NCBI GenBank assembly: GCA_016713425.1
Contig: JADJPE010000005.1
Location: 6,360,501 to 6,424,500, forward strand
Source: Deltaproteobacteria bacterium
GTDB taxonomy: Bacteria; Myxococcota; Kuafuiibacteriia; Kuafuiibacteriales; Kuafuiibacteriaceae
DNA length: 64,000 nt
Direction of reading: 5' to 3'
Shown here piece by piece: positions 34,525 to 43,503 of this stretch (within the stretch, counting starts at the first letter, position 1; the number at the start of each line of letters is the position of its first letter). The position numbers and the translations under genes were made by a program. The notes under the pieces were generated by a model. It made no database searches. It saw only the letters and a program-made list of their open reading frames with translations, and was not told the DNA's origin.

Positions 34525-36408
34525 ATGCCTACGGCACGCCAAGGTACGAGCAGACCCGTGTCGAGAACGCCGCCGCCGCCGCCGCCGCCCTCGGGCACCC
34601 GCCCACCGGGCGGCCCGAGGCACCGCGACCAAGGCCACCACCACCCGAGCCATCTTTCGTCCCGATCGAGCGGCGCCCGCGCTCGAGATCGCGCTCGATC
34701 CAGCGCGCTGATCGAACCCGACAGCCCCCGGGCACGGGCGCTGCCCATTCGCCCCTTTCGGTTTGCGGACCTTGAGCGATATCCGCGGGACATCATCCAG
34801 ATCCACCGGGCGCTCCTCGCAATCCTTCCGGAGGCGGCGTTCGAGCCGGGGTTTCTTTCGACGCTGCGCGGCGTCGTGAAGGCCCACACGCACCTCGAGT
34901 TCGACCTTTGGATGCATTCCATCCGGGCGTTGAGAAGGAACCAGATCCGCGCGGTCATCCCAGGGACGACGTTCGTCGCCCTCATCGGATTGGCACCTCT
35001 CGCCGAAAAGCTGCTGCTCGAGATTGACCTGCTCTTCGTCTACCGCGTCATCGACCAGCTCCTGGGCGGGCGCGGCGCACCCATTGATGTTCATCGCCCC
35101 TTGACCGAGATCGAGCACGGCATCTTCTCATTCGTCTTGCTGAAAGTGCTCCAGCTCTTTCACGGGCAATTCACCCATCCCGAGCAGGTCGCGCTTCGGC
35201 TCGAAGACACACGAAACGACATTCGAAGCTGCGCCGAGGTCTTTCGGGATCAAGACCACTGGGTCGCCGTGACTTGGAAGATGAACTTTGACCTCGATGT
35301 GGGCTACGTCCGCGTTCTGGTCCCGGCCGCGCTCGCGCGCCAAGTGACCTTCGAATCAGCGCCCGCCGGCTCGGCCATGGCCGAGCGCGTGCTCGCCCGG
35401 ATTCGAAGTCGTCTTCCTCGCCTCGCCGGTGTCCAGATCGAGGCGCCGGTCGAGATCGGCCGCATCGAGCTCTCGCTGCCTGATCTCGACGCGCTCGACC
35501 CAGGCGACATCATCTTGCTGGAGGAGACTCAAGTGGGGCTTGCCGACCATGGCATTCAGGGGCCAGCCAAGATGCGGATCGGTCGCGGCGAATGTGCAGT
35601 CATCCACGGCGAAATTGGCGTCGAGGATGTTGCCGGAACGCATCAAATGGTATTCCAAATCACCCAGATCGAAACCATGCCACGTCCAGCACCACACGAA
35701 CGTATCGATTTGGGGGCCGCGCCGGCAACCCCCGCCCACGCGCTTTCCTCGTCCGGTCAGGGCGAAAGCGCGGCGGCGTCGCCGGGCCACAATGAGGGGG
35801 CAATGGGCTATGACGCGGACGCCGCGGGCGGCCACGAAGGCGAAGAACACGAAGCCGAGGACTACGGAGTCTACGAGGGCGAAGAAGGCTACGACGACGG
35901 CGATGAAACCGACGACGGAAATGCGAGCCCCGAGGACCTCTACGATGAGGACTACGGTCTCGACGACGAAGACGCCGGGCCGGAAGACGAAGAGTACGAC
36001 CAGTACGCCGACTACCAAGAGGGGTACGAAGAAGCGTACGAGGAGGGGTACGAAGACGAAGGCTACGAGGAAGGACAAGGCGAGTATGAGGACGGCGACC
36101 CCAACGCCGCCGATCATGCCGGTGAGGGACACCACGGTCCCACCGAAGAGGACCACGACAACCTCGCCGAAGCCCACCCGCTCCTGGGCGACATTCCAGT
36201 CTCCGTCGCCGTCGAGCTGGGACGGGTACGACTGACCGCCGATGAGGTCATCCGCCTGCGCGCCGGCATCATCATCGAGCTTGGACAGACCCCCAACGAC
36301 CCCGTCGACTTGGTGGTGAACGGGCGCTTGGTCGCCCGCGGAGAACTGGTCGAGATTCAGGGCCAGCTTGGGGTCAAGATCCTCTACCTCACGAAGGACA
36401 GCGAATGA
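34525..36408 (+). CDS. SctQ / fused FliM-FliN C-ring protein with large acidic insert
   Basis: A 627-residue protein. A Pro/His/Arg-rich start (PPPPPPP near residue 17) is followed by a FliM-like middle domain (~70-260, with LLLEIDLLFVYRVIDQLLGG and LTEIEHGIF). Then comes a first SpoA domain (~300-395, VEIGRIELSLPDL...GDIILLEE), a ~140-residue Glu/Asp/Gly/Tyr-rich acidic insert (~425-560), and a second SpoA domain (~565-625, VSVAVELGRVRLTADEVIRLR). This is the SctQ/FliM-FliN sorting-platform or C-ring protein, here in one chain. The start is uncertain, because the first 60 residues are low complexity. Its TGA overlaps the fliO start (ATGA). Confidence 0.85.
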   Translation: MPTARQGTSRPVSRTPPPPPPPSGTRPPGGPRHRDQGHHHPSHLSSRSSGARARDRARSSALIEPDSPRARALPIRPFRFADLERYPRDIIQIHRALLAILPEAAFEPGFLSTLRGVVKAHTHLEFDLWMHSIRALRRNQIRAVIPGTTFVALIGLAPLAEKLLLEIDLLFVYRVIDQLLGGRGAPIDVHRPLTEIEHGIFSFVLLKVLQLFHGQFTHPEQVALRLEDTRNDIRSCAEVFRDQDHWVAVTWKMNFDLDVGYVRVLVPAALARQVTFESAPAGSAMAERVLARIRSRLPRLAGVQIEAPVEIGRIELSLPDLDALDPGDIILLEETQVGLADHGIQGPAKMRIGRGECAVIHGEIGVEDVAGTHQMVFQITQIETMPRPAPHERIDLGAAPATPAHALSSSGQGESAAASPGHNEGAMGYDADAAGGHEGEEHEAEDYGVYEGEEGYDDGDETDDGNASPEDLYDEDYGLDDEDAGPEDEEYDQYADYQEGYEEAYEEGYEDEGYEEGQGEYEDGDPNAADHAGEGHHGPTEEDHDNLAEAHPLLGDIPVSVAVELGRVRLTADEVIRLRAGIIIELGQTPNDPVDLVVNGRLVARGELVEIQGQLGVKILYLTKDSE

Positions 36409-37250
36409 TCGAACGCCCGCACCCAAGAGCGACCAGAAGTGTCGCGAACCGCGCGATCTTCGCGACGATCGGCGCGACGATCGTGCTCACGTCGTGGGTG
36501 GTCGGCTTCTCAGAGAGCCCCGGCGCCGCGCACGCGGCACCGGAACACCCGTCGAGCCCAGGGCACGTGGTCGGCCGCGATGACGATGTGAGCGCGGTCG
36601 TCGCGGCGCCAACAAACGGACCCGCCGACGCCAGCACCCCGGATCGCCATGCCGATGAAGCCGAAGCTCGGGCCGCCCGACTTCGGGCGATGAGCGCCAC
36701 GCTGGAAACAGCCTACGAGGAAGCCGAGCACGACCAGCCGGCTCCACTCGACTCACTCGACTCACTCAACCCACTCGACCCACGCGACCCACCCGATCCA
36801 ACAGACCCACTGGGCGCAGCCGGCGCGGCCGACCCATTGAACCCCACGCATCGGGCCATGCCGAGAATGCCGAGCCTCGTCGGCCAGCTCGTCAAGACCG
36901 TGCTCGTCCTGGGCGCCGTGTGCCTCCTGGCTTACGTCGTCCTTGGGCGTCTTCTGCCGCGCCTCCTCAACATTCCTGCGCCTGGTGCCTCGAGACGCAT
37001 CATCCAGGTCGTCGATCGATTGCCCGTCGACCAGAAGCGATCGGTCATGCTGATCAAACTCGCGGACCGCCATTACCTCATCGGCGTGACCGAGCACGGG
37101 ATCTCGCTCCTCTCGCAGGTGGATGAACACGACGTGGACCGCGCGCTCCACGAGGCAGAGAGCCGCCCGGTTGCGGGCTTGGACTTCAGAGGCCCGTTCG
37201 AGGGCCTCCGCCATTGGATCCGACGACCGCCTCGGGAGAAGAACCGATGA
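36405..37250 (+). CDS. fliO: FliO-like export apparatus protein
   Basis: A 281-residue protein: an N-terminal hydrophobic signal or anchor (residues 17-35), a long linker with a 9-bp-repeat stretch DSLDSLNPLDPRDPP (~114-130), a TM helix at ~163-182 (LVKTVLVLGAVCLLAYVVLG), then the FliO cytoplasmic domain (RIIQVVDRLPVDQKRSVMLIKLADRHYLIGVTEHGISLL). FliO helps the SctR/FliP ring assemble and is known mainly from flagellar systems, which is notable in this cluster. The start ATG overlaps the sctQ stop, and its own TGA overlaps the next ATG, so translation is tightly coupled. Confidence 0.82.
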   Translation: MIERPHPRATRSVANRAIFATIGATIVLTSWVVGFSESPGAAHAAPEHPSSPGHVVGRDDDVSAVVAAPTNGPADASTPDRHADEAEARAARLRAMSATLETAYEEAEHDQPAPLDSLDSLNPLDPRDPPDPTDPLGAAGAADPLNPTHRAMPRMPSLVGQLVKTVLVLGAVCLLAYVVLGRLLPRLLNIPAPGASRRIIQVVDRLPVDQKRSVMLIKLADRHYLIGVTEHGISLLSQVDEHDVDRALHEAESRPVAGLDFRGPFEGLRHWIRRPPREKNR

Positions 37251-38131
37251 CCACAACGATGACCGCCGGCATCGCGCGGACCAGAAACGCAAACGCGCGG
37301 CCTCGTCTGCGACGATCCGCACTCCTCTTGACGGCCGCTTTGGCGCTTTCTGGCGCCGGCGCCGCGACGGTGGCGAGCATGGCGACGGCCCAGCCTGCCA
37401 TGGCCCAGACATCGCGCAGTCGCATGCCCCGCCCTTCCGACCTCTCGATGAAGGGCTCGATCGCTTACAAGCCATTGATCCTTGTGGGGGCGCTGGCTGT
37501 TCTAAGCCTGCTCCCGTTCGTGATCATCATGGTGACGAGCTTCGTGAAGATCTCGGTCGTGCTCTCGATCGTCCGTTCAGCCCTTGGCACCCAACAGATA
37601 CCGCCGACTCAAGTGATCACCGGACTCGCAATCATCCTGACCGTCTACATCATGGCGCCGGTCGGACTCGAGATGTACCGCGCGACCGAGTCAACCATCC
37701 AAGCACGCCGGCCCGATGCTTCGCTTGTCTCGGCGGAGACCGTCGACCTCTTGTTTCAGGCCTTCCAAGAGAGCCGCGATCCGATGAAGTCGTTCTTGGC
37801 GAAACAAAGTCACCTCAAGGACCGCGCCATGTTCTACGCGCTCGCCAAACGCCTTCGCCGTCCTGAGGACCGAGCCGGCGTGGGACCAGAGGACTTCATG
37901 GTGCTCGTCCCGTCGTTCGTAATCTCCGAGCTCAAAGAAGCGTTTCAGATCGGGTTCATCATCTTTGTCCCATTCTTGATCATCGACATGATCGTGGCCA
38001 ACATCCTGATGGCACTCGGTATGCAGATGCTCTCGCCCACCACCATTTCGCTGCCGTTCAAGCTGCTCCTCTTCGTGATGATCGACGGTTGGTACCTCAT
38101 CACCAAGGGCCTGATCACAGGGTACGTGTAG
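37247..38131 (+). CDS. sctR: Type III export apparatus protein SctR/FliP
   Basis: A 294-residue inner-membrane protein. The ATG at 37247 overlaps the fliO stop (ATGA). A Thr/Arg-rich start and signal-peptide-like segment (to about MAQ, residue 54) precede the family core: PFVIIMVTSFVKISVVLSIVRSALGTQQIPP, VITGLAIILTVYIMAP and, near the C-terminus, ELKEAFQIGFIIFVPFLIIDMIVANILMALGMQMLSPTTISLPFKLLLFV. This core forms the pentameric export gate with SctS and SctT. The sctS gene starts two bases after the stop. Confidence 0.95.
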   Translation: MTTTMTAGIARTRNANARPRLRRSALLLTAALALSGAGAATVASMATAQPAMAQTSRSRMPRPSDLSMKGSIAYKPLILVGALAVLSLLPFVIIMVTSFVKISVVLSIVRSALGTQQIPPTQVITGLAIILTVYIMAPVGLEMYRATESTIQARRPDASLVSAETVDLLFQAFQESRDPMKSFLAKQSHLKDRAMFYALAKRLRRPEDRAGVGPEDFMVLVPSFVISELKEAFQIGFIIFVPFLIIDMIVANILMALGMQMLSPTTISLPFKLLLFVMIDGWYLITKGLITGYV

Positions 38132-38133
38132 TC

Positions 38134-38406
38134 ATGGTCGAAGACTTCATCATCCAGATCGCGAACGAGGGCATCTTGGTGCTCCTGATCATCTCGGGTC
38201 CTCCGATCCTCTTTTCGCTCGCCGTCGGGCTCATGATCTCCCTATTTCAGGCCGTCACCCAGATCCAAGAACAGTCCCTGACCTTCGTACCCAAGCTCAT
38301 CGTCGTCTTTGGAACCCTGGCCATCCTTGGCCCCACGCTCGCCTCGATGATGGCCGATTTTTCCCGAATCTGCTTCGATGGCTTCGCCAGCGTCGTCGGA
38401 CGATAG
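38134..38406 (+). CDS. sctS: Type III export apparatus protein SctS/FliQ
   Basis: A 90-residue protein with two TM hairpins and the family pattern: EGILVLLIISGPPIL, VGLMISLFQAVTQIQEQSL and FVPKLIVVF. It is a component of the export gate with SctR and SctT. The ATG at 38134 gives the standard family length; the frame is open a little upstream only through the sctR gene. A ~98-base spacer with degenerate ACCTGACGGAGAAC-like repeats separates it from sctT. Confidence 0.95.
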   Translation: MVEDFIIQIANEGILVLLIISGPPILFSLAVGLMISLFQAVTQIQEQSLTFVPKLIVVFGTLAILGPTLASMMADFSRICFDGFASVVGR

Positions 38407-38504
38407 CACGCGAGTGGCCGCACCTGACGGAGAACACACCTGACCAAGAACGCATCTGACGAAGGGACACTGAAGCAAGAGGCGCGAACCGGAGCGAAGC
38501 CAAA

Positions 38505-39329
38505 GTGGAAGTTTTCGAGAAGCTATACGAAGCCTTCGGTCTCCGCGGTGACTTCGCTGACGTCTTGCTGATCGCGACACTCGTCATCACGCGCGTGGTG
38601 CCCGTCGTATTCGTCACGCCTTTTCTAGGCGGCAAGGTTGTCCCCCCCGAGACTCGTATCGGACTCGCCGCCGCGCTCGCGATCCTCGTGTTTCCGTTTG
38701 CCCAGGACGCCATGGTGGGCGATGTGCCGCGCAACGCGGCCGTGTTTCTCGCGATGATGCTCAAGGAGACCTTCATCGGCTTCGTGATCGGTTTCGTCGC
38801 GGCCGAACTTTTCTACGCGATGGAAATCGCCGGCCGCCTCCTCGACGTCATGCGCGGGTCGAACATGGCTGAAGCGCAGGTCCCGGAGCTTCAGCTCCGC
38901 GCCTCCCCGATCGGCGACTACAACTTCCAGCTCTTGCTCGTCGTGTTCTGCGCCCTCAACGGCCACGGCTACTTCATCGAAAGCGTCGCGGAGAGCTTTC
39001 GAATCGTCCCCGTCGATGGTTGGCCCGTCGTCCACAACGGCTTTGGCGCACTGATGGACGAGATCATCGTCTACACGAACGACATCATCAAGACGGCGTT
39101 CTTGCTCGTCTTTCCGGGGCTGCTCGCGGTCTTCATGGTCGACATCGTCTTCGGCATGTTCAATCGCATTGCACCTCAGCTCAACGCCTACTTCATGGCC
39201 ATGCCCGTCAAGGCCATGACCGGGCTCGCGATGTTCATGTTTGCCATGGGCATGATGATCACCCAGATGTCGTTTCAGCTCGAACGGGCCCTCCTCTTCG
39301 GGCGCGACATCATCAATGCGTTCGGCTAG
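38505..39329 (+). CDS. sctT: Type III export apparatus protein SctT/FliR
   Basis: A 274-residue polytopic membrane protein starting with GTG (GGAG 11 bases upstream). FliR/SctT features: an early VFVTPFLGGKVVPPETRIGLAAALA, FIGFVIGFVAAELFYAMEIAGRLLD, DYNFQLLLVVFCALNGHGYFI, and the end LNAYFMAMPVKAMTGLAMFMFAMGMMI. It caps the export-gate assembly. The next gene starts 62 bases on, with its own ribosome binding site. Confidence 0.95.
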   Translation: MEVFEKLYEAFGLRGDFADVLLIATLVITRVVPVVFVTPFLGGKVVPPETRIGLAAALAILVFPFAQDAMVGDVPRNAAVFLAMMLKETFIGFVIGFVAAELFYAMEIAGRLLDVMRGSNMAEAQVPELQLRASPIGDYNFQLLLVVFCALNGHGYFIESVAESFRIVPVDGWPVVHNGFGALMDEIIVYTNDIIKTAFLLVFPGLLAVFMVDIVFGMFNRIAPQLNAYFMAMPVKAMTGLAMFMFAMGMMITQMSFQLERALLFGRDIINAFG

Positions 39330-39391
39330 AAGGATATGCTAAGGTCTCCCGAAGGCTTCCGGGCAGATTCCGAGACGAGAGGACCGACATC

Positions 39392-40651
39392 GTGGGTGCG
39401 GAGACGGGAGAAAAGACCGAGGAAGCAACCCCAGAGAAGCTTCGGAAGTCCAAAGAGGAAGGCCAGGTTCCGAAGAGCCAGGACTTCGTGAGCGCCCTCG
39501 GGTTCGTCGCCGGTTTCTTCACCCTCGTTGCCCTCCTCGACTACATCGCGACCGAAGTGATGGACTTCACTCGCCAGTCACTCGAGGCGGCCTTCCGCGC
39601 GCCTTCCCCTTCGACGATCGCCCAGCTCCTCGAGAACGCCATTCCGTTCTTGCTCCGCATCTCGCTCCCGATCGGCGCCGCAGTCTTGGTCACCGGCGTC
39701 TTCTCGAACGTGCTGCAGACCGGTTTCTTTCTGGCCTTCAAGGTCTTGAAACCCAAGATGGACAAGATCAACCCCATCAACGGCCTGAAGGGCATGTTCA
39801 AGGTCAAGAAGTTCGTCGACCTCGCGAAGAATATGCTCAAAGTCGCCATCGCCGCGTGGCTCGCGTGGAGCATCATTTCGAAGGCCGTCTACGACATGAC
39901 GCTGTCGGTCACGCTTCCCATGGCAAGCGCCATCGAGTTCGGGCGCGGCGTCATCTGGGAGTACCTCGTGAAGACGGCGGCGCTCTTCATCGTCATCGGC
40001 GGCGCGGATCTCCTGTGGGCACGTCGCGTCTTCCAGAAGGAAATGATGATGTCCAAGTACGACGTCAAACAAGAATACAAGCAGAGCGAAGGCGACCCAC
40101 AGATGAAAGGCCAGCGACGCCAGTTGGCCCAGGAGCTCCTCTTCGGAGGCGGGATGGAGAACGTGAAGAATGCCGATGCCGTCATCGTCAACCCAACGCA
40201 TATCGCCGTGGCGATCAAGTACGACAAGAAGAAGGGCAAAGACGCCGCGCCGACCGTCGTAGCGAAGGGAATGCGGATCCACGCCGAAAAAATCAAGGAG
40301 CTCGCGAAACACTACGGCGTCCCAATTCTCCGGAACGTCCCGCTCGCCCAGGCGCTCAACAAGCTCGACATCGATGAAGAGATCCCAGAAGAACTCTACG
40401 AGGCGGTCGCCGAGGTCCTGTCCTTCGTCTTCAAGATCAAGGAAGAGCAGGAAGCCCGGCAGAAAGAACAGCGCTCGCGGACGGCCGACCGGGCCGAGGC
40501 CGATCGCGCGGCGCGGGCCCAGAACGCACGACTTGGCCGTCACGCCCAGACACCGGACGTCGGCGGCAAGGTAGGCGGGAACAGCGCGCCCGGGAAGGCG
40601 TCGGACGAAGAAATGACGGCCCGAGACAACCTCCTCAAACGCCCGAAATAG
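39392..40651 (+). CDS. sctU: Type III export switch protein SctU/FlhB
   Basis: A 419-residue protein; the GTG at 39392 (GAGAGGA upstream) opens the conserved EKTEEATPEKLRKSKEEGQV. Four TM segments follow, with KPKMDKINPINGLKGMF. The cytoplasmic autocleavage site NPTH is at 267-270 (VIVNPTHIAVAIKYD), with VPILRNVPLAQALN after it. Self-cleavage between Asn and Pro switches substrate specificity. The C-terminal ~75 residues are an extra Arg/Gln/Ala-rich tail longer than in most homologues. It is followed by a 430-base repeat-containing gap. Confidence 0.95.
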   Translation: MGAETGEKTEEATPEKLRKSKEEGQVPKSQDFVSALGFVAGFFTLVALLDYIATEVMDFTRQSLEAAFRAPSPSTIAQLLENAIPFLLRISLPIGAAVLVTGVFSNVLQTGFFLAFKVLKPKMDKINPINGLKGMFKVKKFVDLAKNMLKVAIAAWLAWSIISKAVYDMTLSVTLPMASAIEFGRGVIWEYLVKTAALFIVIGGADLLWARRVFQKEMMMSKYDVKQEYKQSEGDPQMKGQRRQLAQELLFGGGMENVKNADAVIVNPTHIAVAIKYDKKKGKDAAPTVVAKGMRIHAEKIKELAKHYGVPILRNVPLAQALNKLDIDEEIPEELYEAVAEVLSFVFKIKEEQEARQKEQRSRTADRAEADRAARAQNARLGRHAQTPDVGGKVGGNSAPGKASDEEMTARDNLLKRPK

Positions 40652-41082
40652 CGGCCGCGCCCAAAACGCTCGCGCCCAAAGAGCCAGCCTCCATGCGCTC
40701 CGTCCCCGGAGCACTGATCTCGCAGAGCACCGATGCCCCAGAGCGCCGATGCCCCAGAGCGACAGCGAAGGACGACCACCCTGTGCCCGAAACGCCGGTT
40801 GGGCAAAGTTGACCTTCCGCACATCGGGCGGGCCAGGCGGGGGGCCACGGTCGCCTCGATGGGCTCGCGGAAAACGCGGGGCTTGAGGATCGTCGCCGAC
40901 CAAGCCATCCTGGGACGGCCCGGCGTCTTCGAAGGTCGGCCCGCCGGACGGCGCGAACACGGATCGATTTGAGAACGACGATGGCTTTGACAGGAATGCT
41001 TTGAACAAGACGGCTTTGAACAAGACTGCTTCGAACAAGACTGCTTCGAACAAGACTGGACCCAAGTGAGCTGATCCGAGCT
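40652..41082. repeat. Intergenic region with 16-bp and 15-bp short repeats
   Basis: This 430-base gap between sctU and the next gene has no convincing CDS. It holds two to three copies of a CAGAGCRCCGATGCCC unit near 40728-40765, and four to five near-copies of a 15-bp unit, GCTTYGAACAAGACT, from about 40985 to 41057, ending 26 bases before the next ATG. A 79-codon frame at 40733 lacks a ribosome binding site and runs across the repeats, so I do not call it. Confidence 0.65.
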
Positions 41083-41538
41083 ATGCCGAGAATCAACAGC
41101 AGCTGGCCCTGGCCGCACGACGTCGCCGTTCGCGGAACCTTCGCAGAAGAAGTCAAGGCACTCCAAAAGCTCGAGCGCGATCCCGAAGCCGCGCCCATGC
41201 CCGCGTCTTTGCCCACGCGCATGCTTTCACCCGCGCGTTCGAGCGATCACCTTCGACTCGCCGTCCCGAATGAAGCGCGCGACCCCGACGAAGCGGACTT
41301 CTTGGTCCCCCCCTACGTGGTCTTTCGTCGCGTGCTCTCGAAGCGACGCCGCCGTTCTTGGTCGGTGTTCGAAGAAGCGGTCGAGGGCGAAGACCTCGGT
41401 CCAGACGTCCCCGAGCATCGACGCGAACAAATGCGCGCAATGCTCCAGCGCGAACGAGCAATGCTCGAGATCCTCTCGCGGTACAACAATCTGGCCGAGG
41501 ACGTCTATATGCGTCTCCTGGGCGAATCGAAAGGCTAG
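41083..41538 (+). CDS. Unrecognised protein in the type III cluster
   Basis: A 151-residue protein without signal peptide or TM segment. The N-terminal half is mixed (VRGTFAEEVKALQKLERD), the middle very basic (RVLSKRRRRSWSVFEEA), and the C-terminal ~45 residues form a long amphipathic helix (HRREQMRAMLQRERAMLEIL, then RYNNLAEDVYMRLL). I recognise no family. It lies 14 bases before a SycD-like TPR gene in the same direction, so a role as an export chaperone or stalk-type partner fits the position, but this is guesswork. Confidence 0.6.
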   Translation: MPRINSSWPWPHDVAVRGTFAEEVKALQKLERDPEAAPMPASLPTRMLSPARSSDHLRLAVPNEARDPDEADFLVPPYVVFRRVLSKRRRRSWSVFEEAVEGEDLGPDVPEHRREQMRAMLQRERAMLEILSRYNNLAEDVYMRLLGESKG

Positions 41539-41552
41539 CGGGTCGGTTCACG

Positions 41553-42050
41553 ATGGTTCAACTCACGCCCTTTTCGTCGGAACCGCGTCCCTCCGCCCTG
41601 CTCGAAAGCTCGCCCAGCCAGGCGGCCCGAGCGTGGGCCGCCGGAACGGCCACCCTCCAGGAGCTCAAGGGCTACTCGCCCGAGGAGCTCTATCTGATCT
41701 CACAACAGGCCTACACGCTGTTCCTCAACGGCAAGATCAAGGACGCCCAGGTCATCTTCGAGGGCCTTCTGGCGATCGATCCGCGCAATGAGTACTACTA
41801 CCGGGCGCTCGGGGTCATCTATCACCGACAAGGGGACAGCGAGCGGGCGATCCGGCAGTTCACGCACGCGATTACGGTCGCGCCTCGATCGGCGGCTGGG
41901 TATGTCAGTCGAGCCGAGGTTTGCATCGCTCGCCGGGAACACGAACGGGCCCTCGCCGATCTCCTTCGTGCGATCCAGGTCGGCGACGACCGCGATCCCG
42001 TCGTACGCAAGGCCCTCGCCCTCCGGACCCTTCTCCGCGCATATCGCTGA
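41553..42050 (+). CDS. SycD/LcrH-like TPR chaperone-type protein
   Basis: A 165-residue protein, ATG at 41553. The core TATLQELKGYSPEELYLISQ, then LFLNGKIKDAQVIFEGLLAIDPRN, YYRALGVIYHRQGDSERAIRQF and the third repeat form three TPRs. Their order and length match SycD/LcrH class-II chaperones of type III translocators. It should bind secreted proteins in the cytoplasm before export. A second protein of this type lies at 43504, and the two flank an unrecognised gene. The downstream gap to that gene is 129 bases without another CDS. Confidence 0.78.
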   Translation: MVQLTPFSSEPRPSALLESSPSQAARAWAAGTATLQELKGYSPEELYLISQQAYTLFLNGKIKDAQVIFEGLLAIDPRNEYYYRALGVIYHRQGDSERAIRQFTHAITVAPRSAAGYVSRAEVCIARREHERALADLLRAIQVGDDRDPVVRKALALRTLLRAYR

Positions 42051-42179
42051 AGGCGGAGGCCCCGCAGAAAAGCCATCCAGCCTGTCCTCTCGATCCGACA
42101 CCACGCACCCCCGGGACCGGCCTTGCGGTGCGGCACAGCCATTGCATTAGAGCGTCTCGAGGAAACTGCAAGCGTACCC

Positions 42180-43439
42180 ATGATTAGTTCCATCGGCACA
42201 CTCCTCAACGATTACCTTGGCCAACGGGGCATCGAAGGCGGCTGGCTGGGGGCAGCCATCGACGCACGGCGGAGCGACCCGCTTGGAACCCTGATCAATC
42301 TCCACGATCAATTCTTAGAGACGGCACTCGGCCATGCCACTGACATGTACGAGCGGCTCGAGTACGAGGAGATCGCGCCCTACCTCGGCCTCCCGCCGCC
42401 GCGGACCATGCTCAACACGCTCGCGCCATGGATTTCACCGGGCTATGCGGCCGGTCCAACGACGATCGACTTGGCGTCGGAGGCGCCCGAGATCGGGATC
42501 TTCGGCAAAATCTTTGGTGACAATCGAGTGGCCGCCGCGCGTTATGAGCGGCTTTTGCGAACCGACCCCGAAACGCGCGAGCTCTTCGAGCTGCTCATCG
42601 GCGGGCGCATCGTCGACTTCGGGCGCGAAGACGGCCGCTTCGGCGTGATCCCTTTCGAAGATGCCGGCCACGGAGGCCAGGGTCACGGAGGCAGCGGGGG
42701 GCCGCATGATGGAGACAGCGTCGCCTCATACCTCGACACCGTTGCGCGCGCCGCCATCGGGCTTCCCGCGCATGGCGGTGGAGAACAGCCGTTCTTGGGC
42801 ATGATGCTCGCGGGCATGGCCGCGGCACAGGGCCTCCTCCCGGCGGGCGAAGGCTGGCGCTGGGGCGACAACACGGGCCCCATGGGCGGCCGTGGTCAAG
42901 GTTCATCCAACCCGCACGCTCGCCCCGGAATCATCAACAACACCAACGAGCACTACGAATCGGAGCACCTCAACCGGTGCGCCGAGGTCCTGCGTGACCC
43001 CTCGCTGACCGTCGAAGACAAGGTCACCTTGTTCATCATGCTCATCATGGAGAAGATGGACCAGGATATCCTGCGGCAGGCCGAGTACATCAATTCCCTC
43101 CAGCAGCAACAGGGCGATCGTGCCCGCCAGCTCGACGGCCACGACGAAGGCGCCGGCGGAGCGGGCAAGGGAGGCCTGCCCTATGGGTCCATCTTTTCGC
43201 CCCCGGTCAACGGTGCGTGGCCCGGTGCCCCGGGCAGCGCCAATGCAGCCGGCGGCCATGGAGCGGCCGGGGCCGGTCACTCGAGCAGCGAGGAGGCAAA
43301 GAACAGCACCATCGAAATCGAGACCCTCAAGCTCAAGCGCATCGTCGACAAGCGCGCCCAAATGTTCGACATGCTGCGCCAAGTCATCGACCGCTACAAC
43401 CAGTCCGCCAAGGGCGTGATCGACACGCTGGGCCGCTGA
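42180..43439 (+). CDS. Unrecognised Gly-rich protein between two SycD-like genes; candidate type III substrate
   Basis: A 419-residue protein with the chosen start at ATG 42180 (MISSIGTLLNDYLG); the frame is open from 42123. It has no signal peptide. The N-terminal half is mixed helical (NLHDQFLETALGHATDMYERL). The middle is Gly/His/Pro-rich with one moderately hydrophobic stretch (FLGMMLAGMAAAQGLL, ~205-220). The C-terminal part has two strongly helical segments: VEDKVTLFIMLIMEKMDQDI with INSLQQQQGDR, and a final KRIVDKRAQMFDMLRQVIDRYNQS. The helical, coiled-coil-prone C-terminus, the Gly-rich middle and the flanking chaperone-type genes suggest an exported translocator, filament or effector protein. 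I know no family match. Confidence 0.6.
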   Translation: MISSIGTLLNDYLGQRGIEGGWLGAAIDARRSDPLGTLINLHDQFLETALGHATDMYERLEYEEIAPYLGLPPPRTMLNTLAPWISPGYAAGPTTIDLASEAPEIGIFGKIFGDNRVAAARYERLLRTDPETRELFELLIGGRIVDFGREDGRFGVIPFEDAGHGGQGHGGSGGPHDGDSVASYLDTVARAAIGLPAHGGGEQPFLGMMLAGMAAAQGLLPAGEGWRWGDNTGPMGGRGQGSSNPHARPGIINNTNEHYESEHLNRCAEVLRDPSLTVEDKVTLFIMLIMEKMDQDILRQAEYINSLQQQQGDRARQLDGHDEGAGGAGKGGLPYGSIFSPPVNGAWPGAPGSANAAGGHGAAGAGHSSSEEAKNSTIEIETLKLKRIVDKRAQMFDMLRQVIDRYNQSAKGVIDTLGR

Positions 43440-43503
43440 TCCCTCGTTCCGTAGTGTTTTGCTAAAGGGCGCAAGGGTGATATTACCTGGGTTCGAGCAA
43501 CCG

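Noticed and set aside
35356..36426. Minus-strand frame that looks like a hydrophobic membrane protein
   Set aside because: It is the complement of the acidic Glu/Asp/Tyr-rich insert of SctQ, which reads as Val/Leu/Phe on the other strand.
40733..40972. 79-codon plus-strand frame downstream of sctU
   Set aside because: No ribosome binding site, it crosses short repeats, and the composition is not like its neighbours.
39578..41065. 495-codon minus-strand frame
   Set aside because: Antisense to sctU plus the downstream repeats; its LFEAVLFKAV opening is the reverse of the 15-bp repeat.
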